A stretch of 64,000 nucleotides of DNA from Marinifilaceae bacterium (GTDB lineage Bacteria; Bacteroidota; Bacteroidia; Bacteroidales; Marinifilaceae). This document shows positions 15,962 through 26,375 of the stretch, piece after piece. Location of the stretch: NCBI GenBank assembly GCA_025210485.1, contig JAOARN010000053.1:51107-115106 (forward strand), written 5' to 3'. A model generated the notes under the pieces. The model was not told the origin of the DNA and made no database searches. It saw nothing but the letters and a program-made list of their open reading frames with translations. The position numbers and the translations under genes are program-made. Positions within the stretch are counted from its first letter, which is position 1. Each line of letters opens with the position of its first letter.

Positions 15962-18799
15962 TTATTTTTTTAAGAAATACTCAGAGTATGATTTTGAATT
16001 ATTTTCGATAGTTATTTTATACTTCCCTGGGATTAAAAAACTCATATTAAGTACATGTGTTTTCTTTTGTGGGTCTAATTCCAATGTATCTATACTTGAC
16101 TCATATACAACACTTCCAGCTACATTACGTACAAAGATTTGTACATTCCCTTTTATTTTATCTCCTAATGCCAGATACAAAATATCCGTGACGATACTTG
16201 GATATAGTCGATATATTCCTTCGTTGGAGTATGGGATAAGTTCAAAAGTAAAATTAGTTTTCTGATCATGACTATCGCATGCTTGAATAAGAATTGTGGA
16301 ATTTCTTTTAAGCTTCGATAGCACATTCAATAGATTTCCGTCAACACTGGTAATAATTTGACTACTAACTAAATCCACTACAGTAAATTTAAGTTTACTT
16401 TCATCTTCATCTCCAATATAATCTAACAAATCGATCTCTGTATTTTTATTTAATTTGACATAAATATCTCTTGTTTTATTTTTAGAATATGGCTTCTCAT
16501 CCTCAATTATATTAAAGATTATTCTATGTACGGAACTTAGACCATACTCATCTATCACCTCCAACTCTAGCGTTTTTTGACCTTTGTAAAAATTATTTGC
16601 AAACAGACGAACAATTATCTGATTATTCTTTCGCTCACTCTGTATATAGGAATTATAATTGGTTTTAAAAGTCCACTGATGCTTATCTGGATCATTCACC
16701 TTAAAAAAAAGTTCCAACTTATCATTCCCATAAAGATTTATGTTATTATATTTCTTAAGAGCTGATATTTTTGGAGCATGATTTACTTTTGTTGAAACAG
16801 GATTTGGTAGAATCACCAAATCAGAAGAATTACCATTTTTTAAATATGTTTTTAACGCAAAATAATATTCTTTACCAGAATCTAATTCATTAAAAACAAA
16901 GTCCATTTCATCATCCTTTGACAAATAAACTGCATTGATAATATTCTTTTCAACAAAGTCCGACTTATGATTTGACTCAGTAATCTTACTTTCGGAAACA
17001 AATAGCTTATAAAATGCAATTTCTGTGATTTTATAATCACTAGACTTTGGACTATTCCATTTTATCTTTATAGAGTTTGGACTTGTTTCAAAATCTGACT
17101 CAACAAAGTTTGGGTTTAATGGTTTTATCAATTTATTTTCATCAGAAAGCGCAACAAAAGCATCGATAAATCCCCTGCCCATTTTATTATGATACTTTGG
17201 TTTGGTATAATCGTTTGGGTTAATACTCTTTGTTGCACCAAGCAGTTTAGATTTCAATTGTTCTGCCGTATATCCAGAACTCATATACTTGGATGCAATC
17301 AGAGCAGCAATACCCGACACATGAGGACATGCCATTGATGTACCTTGCATATATCCATAATTTGATTTACCCTCAGGTGTTATAACTGTACTAAGAACTT
17401 CGGATGTGGCAAATCTTGATTCGTAGGGAAATTTAGATTCATAAGGACTCGAACCACCCGGAGCAGATATATCTATCCAGTTACCATAATTAGTATACCA
17501 TGACGCCGAAAAATCAGGTGCGTATGCAGCAACAGAGATAACGGACTTTTCGGCTGCAGGATAATGTTTTTTTATCGAACTATCATTTGATGCGGCAAAA
17601 ATAACCAAACCACCTTTCATATTATTTTCAACATCTGAACTTCCCGCATTTTGGTTAAAATAATCGATTGCATCTTTTACTACTCTTGGGGTACTACCGA
17701 CATTATAACTCCACGAATTCTGACTAATAATTGCTCCATTGTTAGCACCATATACTATTGCTCTTGCCGTTTCCGAGGTCGATTTTGTAGATATACTCTT
17801 TGGAGAATCTTCATCATTTGGATCATAATCAGGATTTGGTTTAAAAATTTGACAACTCATAATCTTAACCCCTGAGTTTGGGCTACCATCACCTCCGGCG
17901 ATACTACTAATTCCTATACCATTATTATTTACTGCAGCAATAACACCAGCGACATGAGTACCATGATCATGTCCGACAATTTCGCCATTATTATCAACAA
18001 AATTGTAGCCGTGAATATCATCAATAAAACCATTATTATCATCATCGATATTATTATCAGGGACTTCGTCTTCGTTAGTCCACAAATTAGCCTTCAGGTC
18101 GGGGTGATGTATATCTATACCGCCGTCAACTATTGCAACCACTACATCAGGATTCCCAGTATTTATATTCCATGCTTTTATTGCATTTATATCGGCTGAT
18201 TTGATCGAACTAATAATATTCTGACCTTGAGGGATAGAAAAATAATTTCCAATATTTCCTTCATTTTCCAAATTCCATTGTTTTGGAAAATAGGGGTCAT
18301 TAAAGATACCAGTCGTTGCTTTCGTATAATTGTGATCGACCAATTTTATTGAATATTCGTCTAATTTAGGTATATAGACATCTTCCATAAATTCTACATG
18401 CTTTTCATTATAGGTTTTTCTTTTAACAACAGCCTCGTCTTTGTAGTATAATGTATACCATCTATTCAATCCTGATTTAACCTGTTTTCCCTCATCCTTA
18501 CCAGCATATGGAAAGAGTCTACTTATTTTTACAACCGATAAAGATTTCATAAACTCATCTAATTCGGTACAATTAGTTGGGTACACCAATTCATTCTTCT
18601 GATTATTAAATTTAGATATTAGCTCTTTTTTAAATTTCACATTCTTTTGATTTGGCACAACATCAGAATTACTATTTAAATCACTATGACAGCTAATTGG
18701 ATTTCCTATATTCGTTTCATACTTGTAGATATCATTATCCTCAGAACAAGAATAAATAAAAACGACAAAAACGAACACTAAGATTATTTTTATTTTCAT
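15962..18799 (-). CDS. Cell-surface S8 (subtilisin-like) protease with T9SS-type C-terminal signal
   Basis: This 945-residue protein has an N-terminal signal with a lipobox-like end (FIYSCSED, Cys18), a ~170-residue prodomain, and a peptidase S8 domain (~210-550) with the full triad. Asp225 is in VAIVDGGID, His279 in DHGTHVAG and Ser488 in GTSMACPH, with oxyanion Asn405. Then come a fibronectin III-like region (~560-670), further beta domains, and a C-terminal ~75 residues (YRLYPSIVTDILYLALGD to the terminal YFLKK). That tail fits a type A T9SS sorting domain. It lies in an operon after the barrel gene (15 bases) and before the PorQ-like gene. Substrate unknown. Confidence 0.88.
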   Translation of the reverse strand: MKIKIILVFVFVVFIYSCSEDNDIYKYETNIGNPISCHSDLNSNSDVVPNQKNVKFKKELISKFNNQKNELVYPTNCTELDEFMKSLSVVKISRLFPYAGKDEGKQVKSGLNRWYTLYYKDEAVVKRKTYNEKHVEFMEDVYIPKLDEYSIKLVDHNYTKATTGIFNDPYFPKQWNLENEGNIGNYFSIPQGQNIISSIKSADINAIKAWNINTGNPDVVVAIVDGGIDIHHPDLKANLWTNEDEVPDNNIDDDNNGFIDDIHGYNFVDNNGEIVGHDHGTHVAGVIAAVNNNGIGISSIAGGDGSPNSGVKIMSCQIFKPNPDYDPNDEDSPKSISTKSTSETARAIVYGANNGAIISQNSWSYNVGSTPRVVKDAIDYFNQNAGSSDVENNMKGGLVIFAASNDSSIKKHYPAAEKSVISVAAYAPDFSASWYTNYGNWIDISAPGGSSPYESKFPYESRFATSEVLSTVITPEGKSNYGYMQGTSMACPHVSGIAALIASKYMSSGYTAEQLKSKLLGATKSINPNDYTKPKYHNKMGRGFIDAFVALSDENKLIKPLNPNFVESDFETSPNSIKIKWNSPKSSDYKITEIAFYKLFVSESKITESNHKSDFVEKNIINAVYLSKDDEMDFVFNELDSGKEYYFALKTYLKNGNSSDLVILPNPVSTKVNHAPKISALKKYNNINLYGNDKLELFFKVNDPDKHQWTFKTNYNSYIQSERKNNQIIVRLFANNFYKGQKTLELEVIDEYGLSSVHRIIFNIIEDEKPYSKNKTRDIYVKLNKNTEIDLLDYIGDEDESKLKFTVVDLVSSQIITSVDGNLLNVLSKLKRNSTILIQACDSHDQKTNFTFELIPYSNEGIYRLYPSIVTDILYLALGDKIKGNVQIFVRNVAGSVVYESSIDTLELDPQKKTHVLNMSFLIPGKYKITIENNSKSYSEYFLKK

Positions 18800-18814
18800 T
18801 ATATATTATATTTT

Positions 18815-20467
18815 TTAAAAGTAGTATAAGACACTAAAGTCGAGAGACTTTAATTTTCTTTTATTATAATTATCATCGTATTTATATTTATTTACATAAT
18901 TTTCTTTGGTAGATTTATTTAGTGTATAATTTAATCTGAAACCTATCTTATACTTCCTAAGAAATTGCCTAATGTAATTAATTCGAAACTGCATCAATTT
19001 TGACTCACTCGAATTTATAATAAATGGTAGGTAAACATTATCGATGATTATATTTTCACTAATAGTGTTTATGTCAAACTTAGAATCCAAACTTAAAAAC
19101 CTCAAATACAGCAGATTCAAATCCAAACTATGCTTTTTATAAGAATAACACCAAGCTAATCCATACTTCTGAACAAATTTTGAATATGATATTATTTTAT
19201 AAGGAGCCCTATACTCTTCCTTCTGTTTTTCAAACTTTAGTCCAAACAATAAATGAACATTGTTTTTATCGTTAAAAGAGTGAATTAATTTATTATGAAC
19301 ACTAATGCTACTATAATTGTTTACATATTGTTTTGCTGAAGCTATTCTTACATAATCGTACAAATTCTGATCCTCCGATAGCTTTATTCTTTTATAAACA
19401 TTTTCAGTCCCTGTAATTTTCTTTTGGTGAACATCTAAACACAAACAGTATATATTCTTAGGAGCTTTATATTTGAGATTAATATTAGAATGAATATCCC
19501 TTTGATTTTTAGAAAATAAATTTCTAAAAGAATCCTCTTCGTAAAAAACAGATCTATATTTAAATGCAAAATTCGCAGCATACTCCCAATTATGATTATT
19601 ATTTTTTATTTTATAATAAGAGGCATCAATCGCCACAGACTTATTCTTCATTAAGCGAGAATACGAATATGAACCCTTATTGATTTCATTAGTCCATGCA
19701 CCGAATCCATAAAACTTAAAAAAACGATACTGCTTCTGCATGAAGCTAGAAGCCGAAATAGTCTGCCTATCAATTTCAGGTTTAATCGAGAATGAAATAA
19801 GATTATTTTCATAGTGGTATGCAAAACCAATTTTGGCATTAAGCTTTGAGTAATAGTCAGCCACTCTAGGATCTTTTATTTTTCGGGAACTAATTCCTTT
19901 ATAATTAAGCGAAACACCATAAAAAACATCCTTAATTCGAAAACTGTAAGCTAATTCAAAATTGTATATTTGGTTTTCGACATCAAGTTTTGACATTGTA
20001 TCTGCGACATAATAAGGAGCATATAAATCTGGATTTATTGCATAATTATAAGCTATATTCTTATTGGTTTTATTTGAATAGCTTGCAAAACCATATGCTA
20101 TTCCCTTATTTTCAAATTTGGTCAATCCGCTTGCAATAATGGAATTAACAGCTTCTCTATTTCCTTTTTGTAAAATATATTTAGAAGTTTCCTTGTTGAA
20201 GAGGTGATTTACTATAATTGTATTATTAAATTTCAAACTATCATTATTGTAATTTACATAAATATCATTTTTAAATTTTATATACGCAGGATTAATTAAC
20301 ATATTATGTTCTTGTATTCTCTCAATATCAAACATCTGAATATTTAATTCTTTATCATCAGAGTATATCTGATTCTGAGAATGAATAATATTAAAATCAT
20401 AATTTTTCTGCGCATAACTATAGAAGGAGCATACACTAACAATAAAAAAAAGTACAAATCTTTTCAT
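18815..20467 (-). CDS. Large outer-membrane beta-barrel, DUF6850-like (cassette A)
   Basis: The 550-residue protein has a signal peptide (~1-19, cleavage near SYAQ) followed by a globally beta-stranded, Tyr/Asn/Lys-rich sequence ending in an aromatic strand LDFSVLYYF, as expected of an outer-membrane barrel. The likely family is DUF6850 (recognised from context and length, not by a strong motif). It overlaps the upstream TonB receptor gene by 4 bases (translational coupling). A same-length paralogue (550 residues) lies at 32134-33786 behind the second receptor, sharing NPAY/NPAF after the first strand and a DLYAPYY/DLYSPYI motif. Probably a partner of the receptor in uptake. Confidence 0.7.
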   Translation of the reverse strand: MKRFVLFFIVSVCSFYSYAQKNYDFNIIHSQNQIYSDDKELNIQMFDIERIQEHNMLINPAYIKFKNDIYVNYNNDSLKFNNTIIVNHLFNKETSKYILQKGNREAVNSIIASGLTKFENKGIAYGFASYSNKTNKNIAYNYAINPDLYAPYYVADTMSKLDVENQIYNFELAYSFRIKDVFYGVSLNYKGISSRKIKDPRVADYYSKLNAKIGFAYHYENNLISFSIKPEIDRQTISASSFMQKQYRFFKFYGFGAWTNEINKGSYSYSRLMKNKSVAIDASYYKIKNNNHNWEYAANFAFKYRSVFYEEDSFRNLFSKNQRDIHSNINLKYKAPKNIYCLCLDVHQKKITGTENVYKRIKLSEDQNLYDYVRIASAKQYVNNYSSISVHNKLIHSFNDKNNVHLLFGLKFEKQKEEYRAPYKIISYSKFVQKYGLAWCYSYKKHSLDLNLLYLRFLSLDSKFDINTISENIIIDNVYLPFIINSSESKLMQFRINYIRQFLRKYKIGFRLNYTLNKSTKENYVNKYKYDDNYNKRKLKSLDFSVLYYF

Positions 20468-23214
20468 AATTTGATTATTAATTCGGTACTAAAAAAAGGG
20501 GAATTCCATTGTCTTCTTTTTGTTTTAGTTCTAGATTTATAACTCGGTGTTATATCTATAATATTGTTAGCAAAAAATGACAACCTAACATTATCTCCAA
20601 GCTCTTTTGTAAGTTTTAAATTTAGTGTCATTGAAAAAGGCTGTTTCTCCAAATTAAATTTAGATTTTGGAAATTGTCGTTTGAGGCTCAAATATTTAGA
20701 TTCGGATTCTATTTCTTCAGGACTAATTTTGTGTAAATTCCCATCCAAATCCATAATCTGTGATGGATAAACATCTATATCATCTCCTTCTTGGTATGAC
20801 TGAAGCCATACTAACTGAATGAAATTGGTGAATATTAATCTAAATTTACTTAAGTGAGTATTGAACCATAAATTTGTATTAAATTGCTTCCTGTATTTTT
20901 TCTCAAACCCATCATAATAACCAACATACGGAGAAGATTGATTATTTTGACTAATGGCAGATCTAAACATTACAGGTATACCCGAGGTATAGAGGGTTTT
21001 GTAATATGCTCCATTTATTTCGATACTTGACTTTATAAAATTTAACTTCTGTGTAGAAAATCGATACTCAACACCCTTTTTAATCAGCTTAGCGCTATTT
21101 GTTGGAGTTTTAAAAACAGCAAAACTTTTTGCCTGCCGTGAATAATAATCGTCTCTATTAGGTTTGCTATTTATAGGTTTTTTCAGTTGGTAATAATCTG
21201 TATACTGGATTGGAATATATTTAGAGAAATACTGTATTCCACCATTCATAATCTCCTTGAAACATGTTAAAGAAAAATTTAGTTTTCGGTATCTTATATC
21301 CCAACCTATTTCATATTTCGAATTTTTATTTGGCTTTAGTTTATAGTTTTCAGGATTGTAAATCTTGGTATTACTAATGGCAAGTCGTTTATTAGCTTCT
21401 GTAAAATAAGCATTCAATACAATTACATCACGGTATACTTTGTCAGGGTATAAATAATCAAGACTTGGTAATTTATTTTCAACGCCATAACCAATTCTCA
21501 AACTATTAGATATTTTCCTATCACGAATATTATGATATTTGGTGACACTAAATTGTAACCTTGGTTCCACAAAATATTTTCTAGACAATTCATATGATTT
21601 CGGAAGATTTAACATTTTTGTACCTCTCACTCCTAATGAAAGTAAACAGCTTAAATCTGCCCACCTATAATTAAATTTAGATTCAAGATAAGTTGCATTG
21701 TTCATCATAGAAGGAATATCTCTATTCTTCCTAGCTCGTATATTTGTACTTGAAGGAAACGGCGGTCGCAGGCTATCTATTTTTGCTCCATAGCCCAGAT
21801 TTTTGGTATAATTGACTGTATTACCAAGATTTAGACTAAGTTTAATTTTTTTTGATAGATTTAATACTTTCTTAAAATCCAAAGAATTGTATATATCTAA
21901 AGGGCGATTATCGATTTCATAATAAGTGTGGTAAGTCTTAGGAAGATAACTAGTTTCACTTTCACCCTCTTTTAAAGAACTTTGCAAACAAATAACAGTT
22001 GGATTACTAACAAATTTACGATGCGATAATTTATCCTTCACGGAACTTAAAGCAATATTAAATTCTAATTTATCCAATAGTTTTTTATTTAACTCTGATT
22101 CCAATCTAGAAGAAAGGCTTAATCTTTGATAGTCACTCTTATATTTCTCATTAAGTATTTCTGTTTTCTGATCTTTTTTATTGTTATTAAATGACTTAAC
22201 ATAACTGATTTTGAAATTAAAATTAGTTTTGCTTTTAAACAACATAAAACAATTAGTGTAATTTACCTGAGAACTTATCCTATTATAAGCAGACTTTGTA
22301 TCCCGAATATCTCCACTAGACTTAGTTATATCAGCACCCAGGTGTAATAATCCTAATTTTTCAGACAAATGAAGTCCTTTACCAATATAGAACAATCGAT
22401 TTAGAGGGTCAATCTTTGAGCGAATTCTTAATGGACTTTTTGAAAATTTTGATTTTATATCAATAAGTCCACTACTCAAATTACCTTTACTTGCAGATGC
22501 AATACCATTATTAACGACAATAGTTTCAATATGATCAGTAGAAATTGTTCTCAAGTCAATTCCAGAGTTAATTTTCAAATTATTATCTGGATCAACAGAG
22601 GAGTTTCCTGTAAATCCGTCCATTTGAACTCTCATTCCATCATTATGAATTGGTATTCCATCCACAATGACTCCTAAGCCCATATTTGTAATCATATCTG
22701 AACCCGCCTGCCTTATCGAAACCTCAGATCTTGACTGCATATTATTTGTTCTTTGCAAAGCTCCTGGAAGCAGAAGAAAAATATCCTGAATCGAAATTGG
22801 TTGAATATATTCAAGTACTTGCTGCCCTAATTCCACAGCAGTTCCATCTCTTTTATACTTAGCCGAAACATTGAAATCCTTCAACTGTATACTCTGTCTA
22901 TTCAAATAAATTTTCAGATTTCGAAACGATTTATTTACCGATATCACTTTAGTTTGGTATCCTAAACAACTAATTTTCAAACATACTGCACTATCACTTT
23001 TAATAGACAGTGAAAAAAAGCCCTTCGAATCAGTTGTAGTTCCTCGATAAACATCTGGTACATATACATGAGCAAAAGGAATAAATTCATTATTAAATTT
23101 ATCTACAACTGAGGCTGAAATTCGAAATTCTTTCTCTTTATTTAATTGAGAGAAAACATTAAAACTGATACAGAACAGAGATAAACTCAATATCAATCTC
23201 TTAAAAAAACACAT
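20464..23214 (-). CDS. TonB-dependent receptor with carboxypeptidase-like N-domain (cassette A)
   Basis: The protein has 916 residues from the ATG at 23214 (chosen because the signal peptide MCFFKRLILSLSLFCISFNV starts there). After the signal comes a CarboxypepD_reg-like domain (~30-110), then a TonB plug (~135-255) with EYIQPISIQDIFLLLPG and VDGIPIHNDGMRVQMDGF, and a C-terminal 22-strand-type barrel ending FFSTELIIKL. It imports a ligand across the outer membrane using TonB energy. No SusD partner is present; it sits between a DUF4876 lipoprotein and a DUF6850-like barrel. Ligand unknown. Paralogous to the 29229-32018 receptor (shared RPPFP, RKNxDIP and DNxxY-type motifs). Confidence 0.88.
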   Translation of the reverse strand: MCFFKRLILSLSLFCISFNVFSQLNKEKEFRISASVVDKFNNEFIPFAHVYVPDVYRGTTTDSKGFFSLSIKSDSAVCLKISCLGYQTKVISVNKSFRNLKIYLNRQSIQLKDFNVSAKYKRDGTAVELGQQVLEYIQPISIQDIFLLLPGALQRTNNMQSRSEVSIRQAGSDMITNMGLGVIVDGIPIHNDGMRVQMDGFTGNSSVDPDNNLKINSGIDLRTISTDHIETIVVNNGIASASKGNLSSGLIDIKSKFSKSPLRIRSKIDPLNRLFYIGKGLHLSEKLGLLHLGADITKSSGDIRDTKSAYNRISSQVNYTNCFMLFKSKTNFNFKISYVKSFNNNKKDQKTEILNEKYKSDYQRLSLSSRLESELNKKLLDKLEFNIALSSVKDKLSHRKFVSNPTVICLQSSLKEGESETSYLPKTYHTYYEIDNRPLDIYNSLDFKKVLNLSKKIKLSLNLGNTVNYTKNLGYGAKIDSLRPPFPSSTNIRARKNRDIPSMMNNATYLESKFNYRWADLSCLLSLGVRGTKMLNLPKSYELSRKYFVEPRLQFSVTKYHNIRDRKISNSLRIGYGVENKLPSLDYLYPDKVYRDVIVLNAYFTEANKRLAISNTKIYNPENYKLKPNKNSKYEIGWDIRYRKLNFSLTCFKEIMNGGIQYFSKYIPIQYTDYYQLKKPINSKPNRDDYYSRQAKSFAVFKTPTNSAKLIKKGVEYRFSTQKLNFIKSSIEINGAYYKTLYTSGIPVMFRSAISQNNQSSPYVGYYDGFEKKYRKQFNTNLWFNTHLSKFRLIFTNFIQLVWLQSYQEGDDIDVYPSQIMDLDGNLHKISPEEIESESKYLSLKRQFPKSKFNLEKQPFSMTLNLKLTKELGDNVRLSFFANNIIDITPSYKSRTKTKRRQWNSPFFSTELIIKL

Positions 23215-23554
23215 AATAATAGAAGTTTGAGATGCAAACAAAGATGTCGTTTAACAATAAATATCTATCTACTAAATAATAATTCAGGAGATGCACCGAA
23301 ATACACCTCCTTAGATTAGTCAGATAAATAATCTATGAGCAAAAGTTTAGTTCCTAAATATTAAGGAATAAGACGAAACTTATAATTTAAAGTGATCTTA
23401 GGAATTTTCCATACAAATGCTGTTCAGATATTAAACAAAACCAATACAACCAATAACTAACATTTCACAAATGAGTACTATTTTGATTTCTCAAAACGGT
23501 TTCATTCTTATATTTTCTAAAATTTTAAAACTTGATTAATAACTTACAATCATG
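23215..23554. other. 340-bp spacer inside cassette A
   Basis: AT-rich spacer between the DUF4876 gene and the TonB receptor gene; no ORF and no strong terminator was recognised. In cassette B the equivalent spacer carries a clear terminator. Confidence 0.5.
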
Positions 23555-24757
23555 TTATTTATTTTTAGGATAACTTTTCTGCCCTCCAACAATAATTTCA
23601 AAATCCTTAGAACTATCATTTGTATCTTGAACTGTTTTATTCCCATCATTATCAATGATTTCTTTTCTTTTTATAAACTGTTCATCAAATCCGCCACCAA
23701 ATCCAGTTCCTTCAACCTGAATTGAAGATTTATCAATAAAATTAGGTAGTACTTTATCGTAAAAAGAATCTTTGGTTCCAGTTTCAACCCCGTCAATTAA
23801 ACTACTAGTTGGAATTCTCAGGAAATCTTGTTTCATCATTCCCATTGATGCAGGATTGCCTAATTTTACTTTAGATTGATTTATATAATCATCAGATAAG
23901 TCATCCAAACGTAATAAGACCATAGGACTGCCTCCAGAATACTGCCATGAGAATGCTTGAAAAACAGAATAATTTACATCTAAATTCGGTACATCGGGAT
24001 TATCTACCGTTTGAACGTATTCATAATCAACAAATATTTCAAAATCTGCACCTGACAAATCAATACTTTTAGGTTTATCTCCACCTTCTTTATGATTAAT
24101 AGCAGATAATGCAATAACCAGACTTTCATTTGGCTCAATCTTATAAGTTCTGCCATTTCCAGGTATTGTATAAATCTGACTTAAGACTATTGTATCCCTA
24201 CTTAAATATTCGGAAAACTCGTCGGATGTATCAATCATATTATAATCAGCAGTTATTCCAACTGAAAGTCCATCGGCATATAAAATTCTATCACTAATAT
24301 TCCTGATTGTAAAATACTGTTCATAATATGTAGAATTGAATTCTCCATTTTTTGCTCCATTGAAATACAGTTCATCAAGGACAAATGTTTTATCAAGCTG
24401 AGATTGAATAGATTCAACATTTATTATTATACTATGTTGGATTTCACTTAGTACAAACTTATTATTTGAACCATACATTGTACTCGCACCGCCGACAAGA
24501 TCCTCTGCTACTGCCTTATATGAACCTCTTGGAACTTCAAAACTTATTTTCCCTGACTTATCTGCCTTGGCATTATATTCTAATCCTGATTTAATCTCAG
24601 TAAGTTTTATCTGAAATTTTGAATAATCCTCCACAACGAAACCTTCTTTGGCTTTCAGCTGAATATTTAAAGTCGTCAAAACTTCTGAAGTATCATCATC
24701 ACTACATGAAAACATTAGTAATGGTAGTACTATGAAAATCAATAGTATTTTTTTCAT
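23555..24757 (-). CDS. DUF4876 surface lipoprotein (cassette A)
   Basis: This 400-residue protein has a lipoprotein signal (LLMFSCSDDD, Cys18), a ~100-residue N-terminal Ig/carboxypeptidase-like domain, and a C-terminal domain. Motifs of the latter are LDELYFNGAKN, YYEQYFTIRN, LYADGLSVGI, IPGNGRTYKIEPNESLVIA, DLSGADFEIF and VDNPDVPNLD, the pattern I recall for Bacteroidota DUF4876. Being first in a cassette with a TonB receptor suggests a surface ligand-binding partner, standing where SusD would be in a glycan system. A paralogue lies at 27731-28948. A promoter (TTG-N20-TATTTTTG) is at 24793-24823. Confidence 0.85.
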   Translation of the reverse strand: MKKILLIFIVLPLLMFSCSDDDTSEVLTTLNIQLKAKEGFVVEDYSKFQIKLTEIKSGLEYNAKADKSGKISFEVPRGSYKAVAEDLVGGASTMYGSNNKFVLSEIQHSIIINVESIQSQLDKTFVLDELYFNGAKNGEFNSTYYEQYFTIRNISDRILYADGLSVGITADYNMIDTSDEFSEYLSRDTIVLSQIYTIPGNGRTYKIEPNESLVIALSAINHKEGGDKPKSIDLSGADFEIFVDYEYVQTVDNPDVPNLDVNYSVFQAFSWQYSGGSPMVLLRLDDLSDDYINQSKVKLGNPASMGMMKQDFLRIPTSSLIDGVETGTKDSFYDKVLPNFIDKSSIQVEGTGFGGGFDEQFIKRKEIIDNDGNKTVQDTNDSSKDFEIIVGGQKSYPKNK

Positions 24758-26226
24758 CTTTTGTTAATTGTAATTTGATTAATTAATGCACACAAAAATA
24801 TTTTTAAGTATTTCAATCTACAATTACCTTTTCTAGCTATTTTTTTAGTGAAATTTAGCTGTACCAATCACTATTTATAATTATGTACAATCAGTGGGTT
24901 TAGAAGGTCTGTCTTTTAAATCTAACTAGCATACAAATAAGTTATAGAAGGCTTTAAATCAGAACAAATCAACAAAAGAAAGCAAAAGCTTTCTACATTT
25001 GCATTTTATTTTTTTTGAATACTCAACAAACGGACTTTATTATAAGAAAATCAATCGATTCGCTCCAAAACTTGGAGGTATTAAACAAATCACTATCTCT
25101 TTAAATTAGATATATTTTTATCATCATAATCAAATAATTATGATTGCAACAATAATCCCCAATATATTTATAAACAAGCAACTACAATCAATTCAAGAAA
25201 ACCACCGCTCATAGTATAGGTCGGTTACCATAGGATTATATCCAATATTATTAAAAGTCTTTCAGACATATTCTTTATTTATTTTACGAATTAAAGCATA
25301 TGCTCTAAATATTAGCTTCAAGCCGCTAAAACAACAACATTATTTTCAATATTAATAGTAAATACTTTTTACACTAGGCACATTTCCGTCACAAGAAATT
25401 AGAAATACAACTTTAATATATATCGAAGCTAGATGAACACTATCCTTTTGACAAAATAATATTAGACTAATGATTCCAAGAATATCAATTATGTCCGAAA
25501 AGACATTATTAATTTACGAACGATATAAATTTGAGGATAAAAAAAAATAATCATTAAAATAAGCAAGCATAACATTATTTTAATATTCCAAGTAAAATTT
25601 TATTTTTCTAGGATTATAACTACATCCGATGACAATTTATATATAAACTAAAAGCCCAAAGAATAATATAGAATTTTTTATTTTGACTTAAAATGACAAG
25701 CATTGCTTACCATATATTATGTAAATAATACTCTGAAGATTTTCTTAAAATAAAAACATTAATTAAAAAAAATAAAACTCATTTCGCTTAGAAAAGAATG
25801 TAAATTAAAGAACAATTAGTTTATTGAGCAATGAACATATTCACATATAAAACTATATATAAACAAAATAGAATATTAACACTATGAATAATTCAGGAAA
25901 ATTATTACTGACCACATATTAATAGTGATATTTCCGACAATAAAAAAATAAGACTTCACAGTCTTAATAATTGTAAATAAATAAGAAGTTTTAACCTCGA
26001 TTCAACTTAACAGTATAAACAACAAGGCTCTTAAATACGAAATAATCAGAATAGGTTTTATATAAACATAATATATCCTTATTTAGACTATCGATACTCT
26101 CATATACTTAAACTATAACTCATCAATATTTCATTACACAAACTTACCAAAACAAAAACATAAGAGTCTTAACTGTTGTTTTTCTATCACTTACAAAACC
26201 AATTAAAAATAATATTTTAAATACAC
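24758..26226. other. 1.5-kb gene-free spacer between cassette A and the transporter
   Basis: Very AT-rich. It contains the cassette A promoter near its left end (24793-24823, minus strand), a small hairpin (AAGACT/AGTCTT around 25950-25965), and no ORF with coding character on either strand. Scattered homopolymer runs and frequent stops in all frames suggest decayed DNA, an untranslated regulatory region or both. The right end is the transporter promoter. Confidence 0.5.
24793..24823 (-). promoter_or_regulatory. Promoter of cassette A (DUF4876)
   Basis: On the minus strand TTG (24821-24823) is 20 bases upstream of TATTTTTG (24793-24800). The leader is about 30 bases. Confidence 0.65.
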
Positions 26227-26257
26227 TTGTTTATATTATATTAAATCGCCACATTTG
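26227..26257 (+). promoter_or_regulatory. Probable promoter of the EmrE-type transporter
   Basis: TTG (26227-26229) lies 20 bases upstream of CACATTTG (26250-26257), a near match to TAnnTTTG. The leader would be about 110 bases. Confidence 0.5.
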
Positions 26258-26375
26258 CACAAACAAAAAAAACACACACATTCTAAATAAGGATTTACTT
26301 AAAAATCCACACCTAATTAACATAATAAAACAACAATAGATTAAATATTTTTTTAAACAAATACAAAACAATTTA

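Noticed and set aside
20464..24757. Polysaccharide utilisation locus (SusC/SusD)
   Set aside because: No SusD-type lipoprotein, no glycoside hydrolase and no hybrid two-component regulator; DUF4876 is not SusD.
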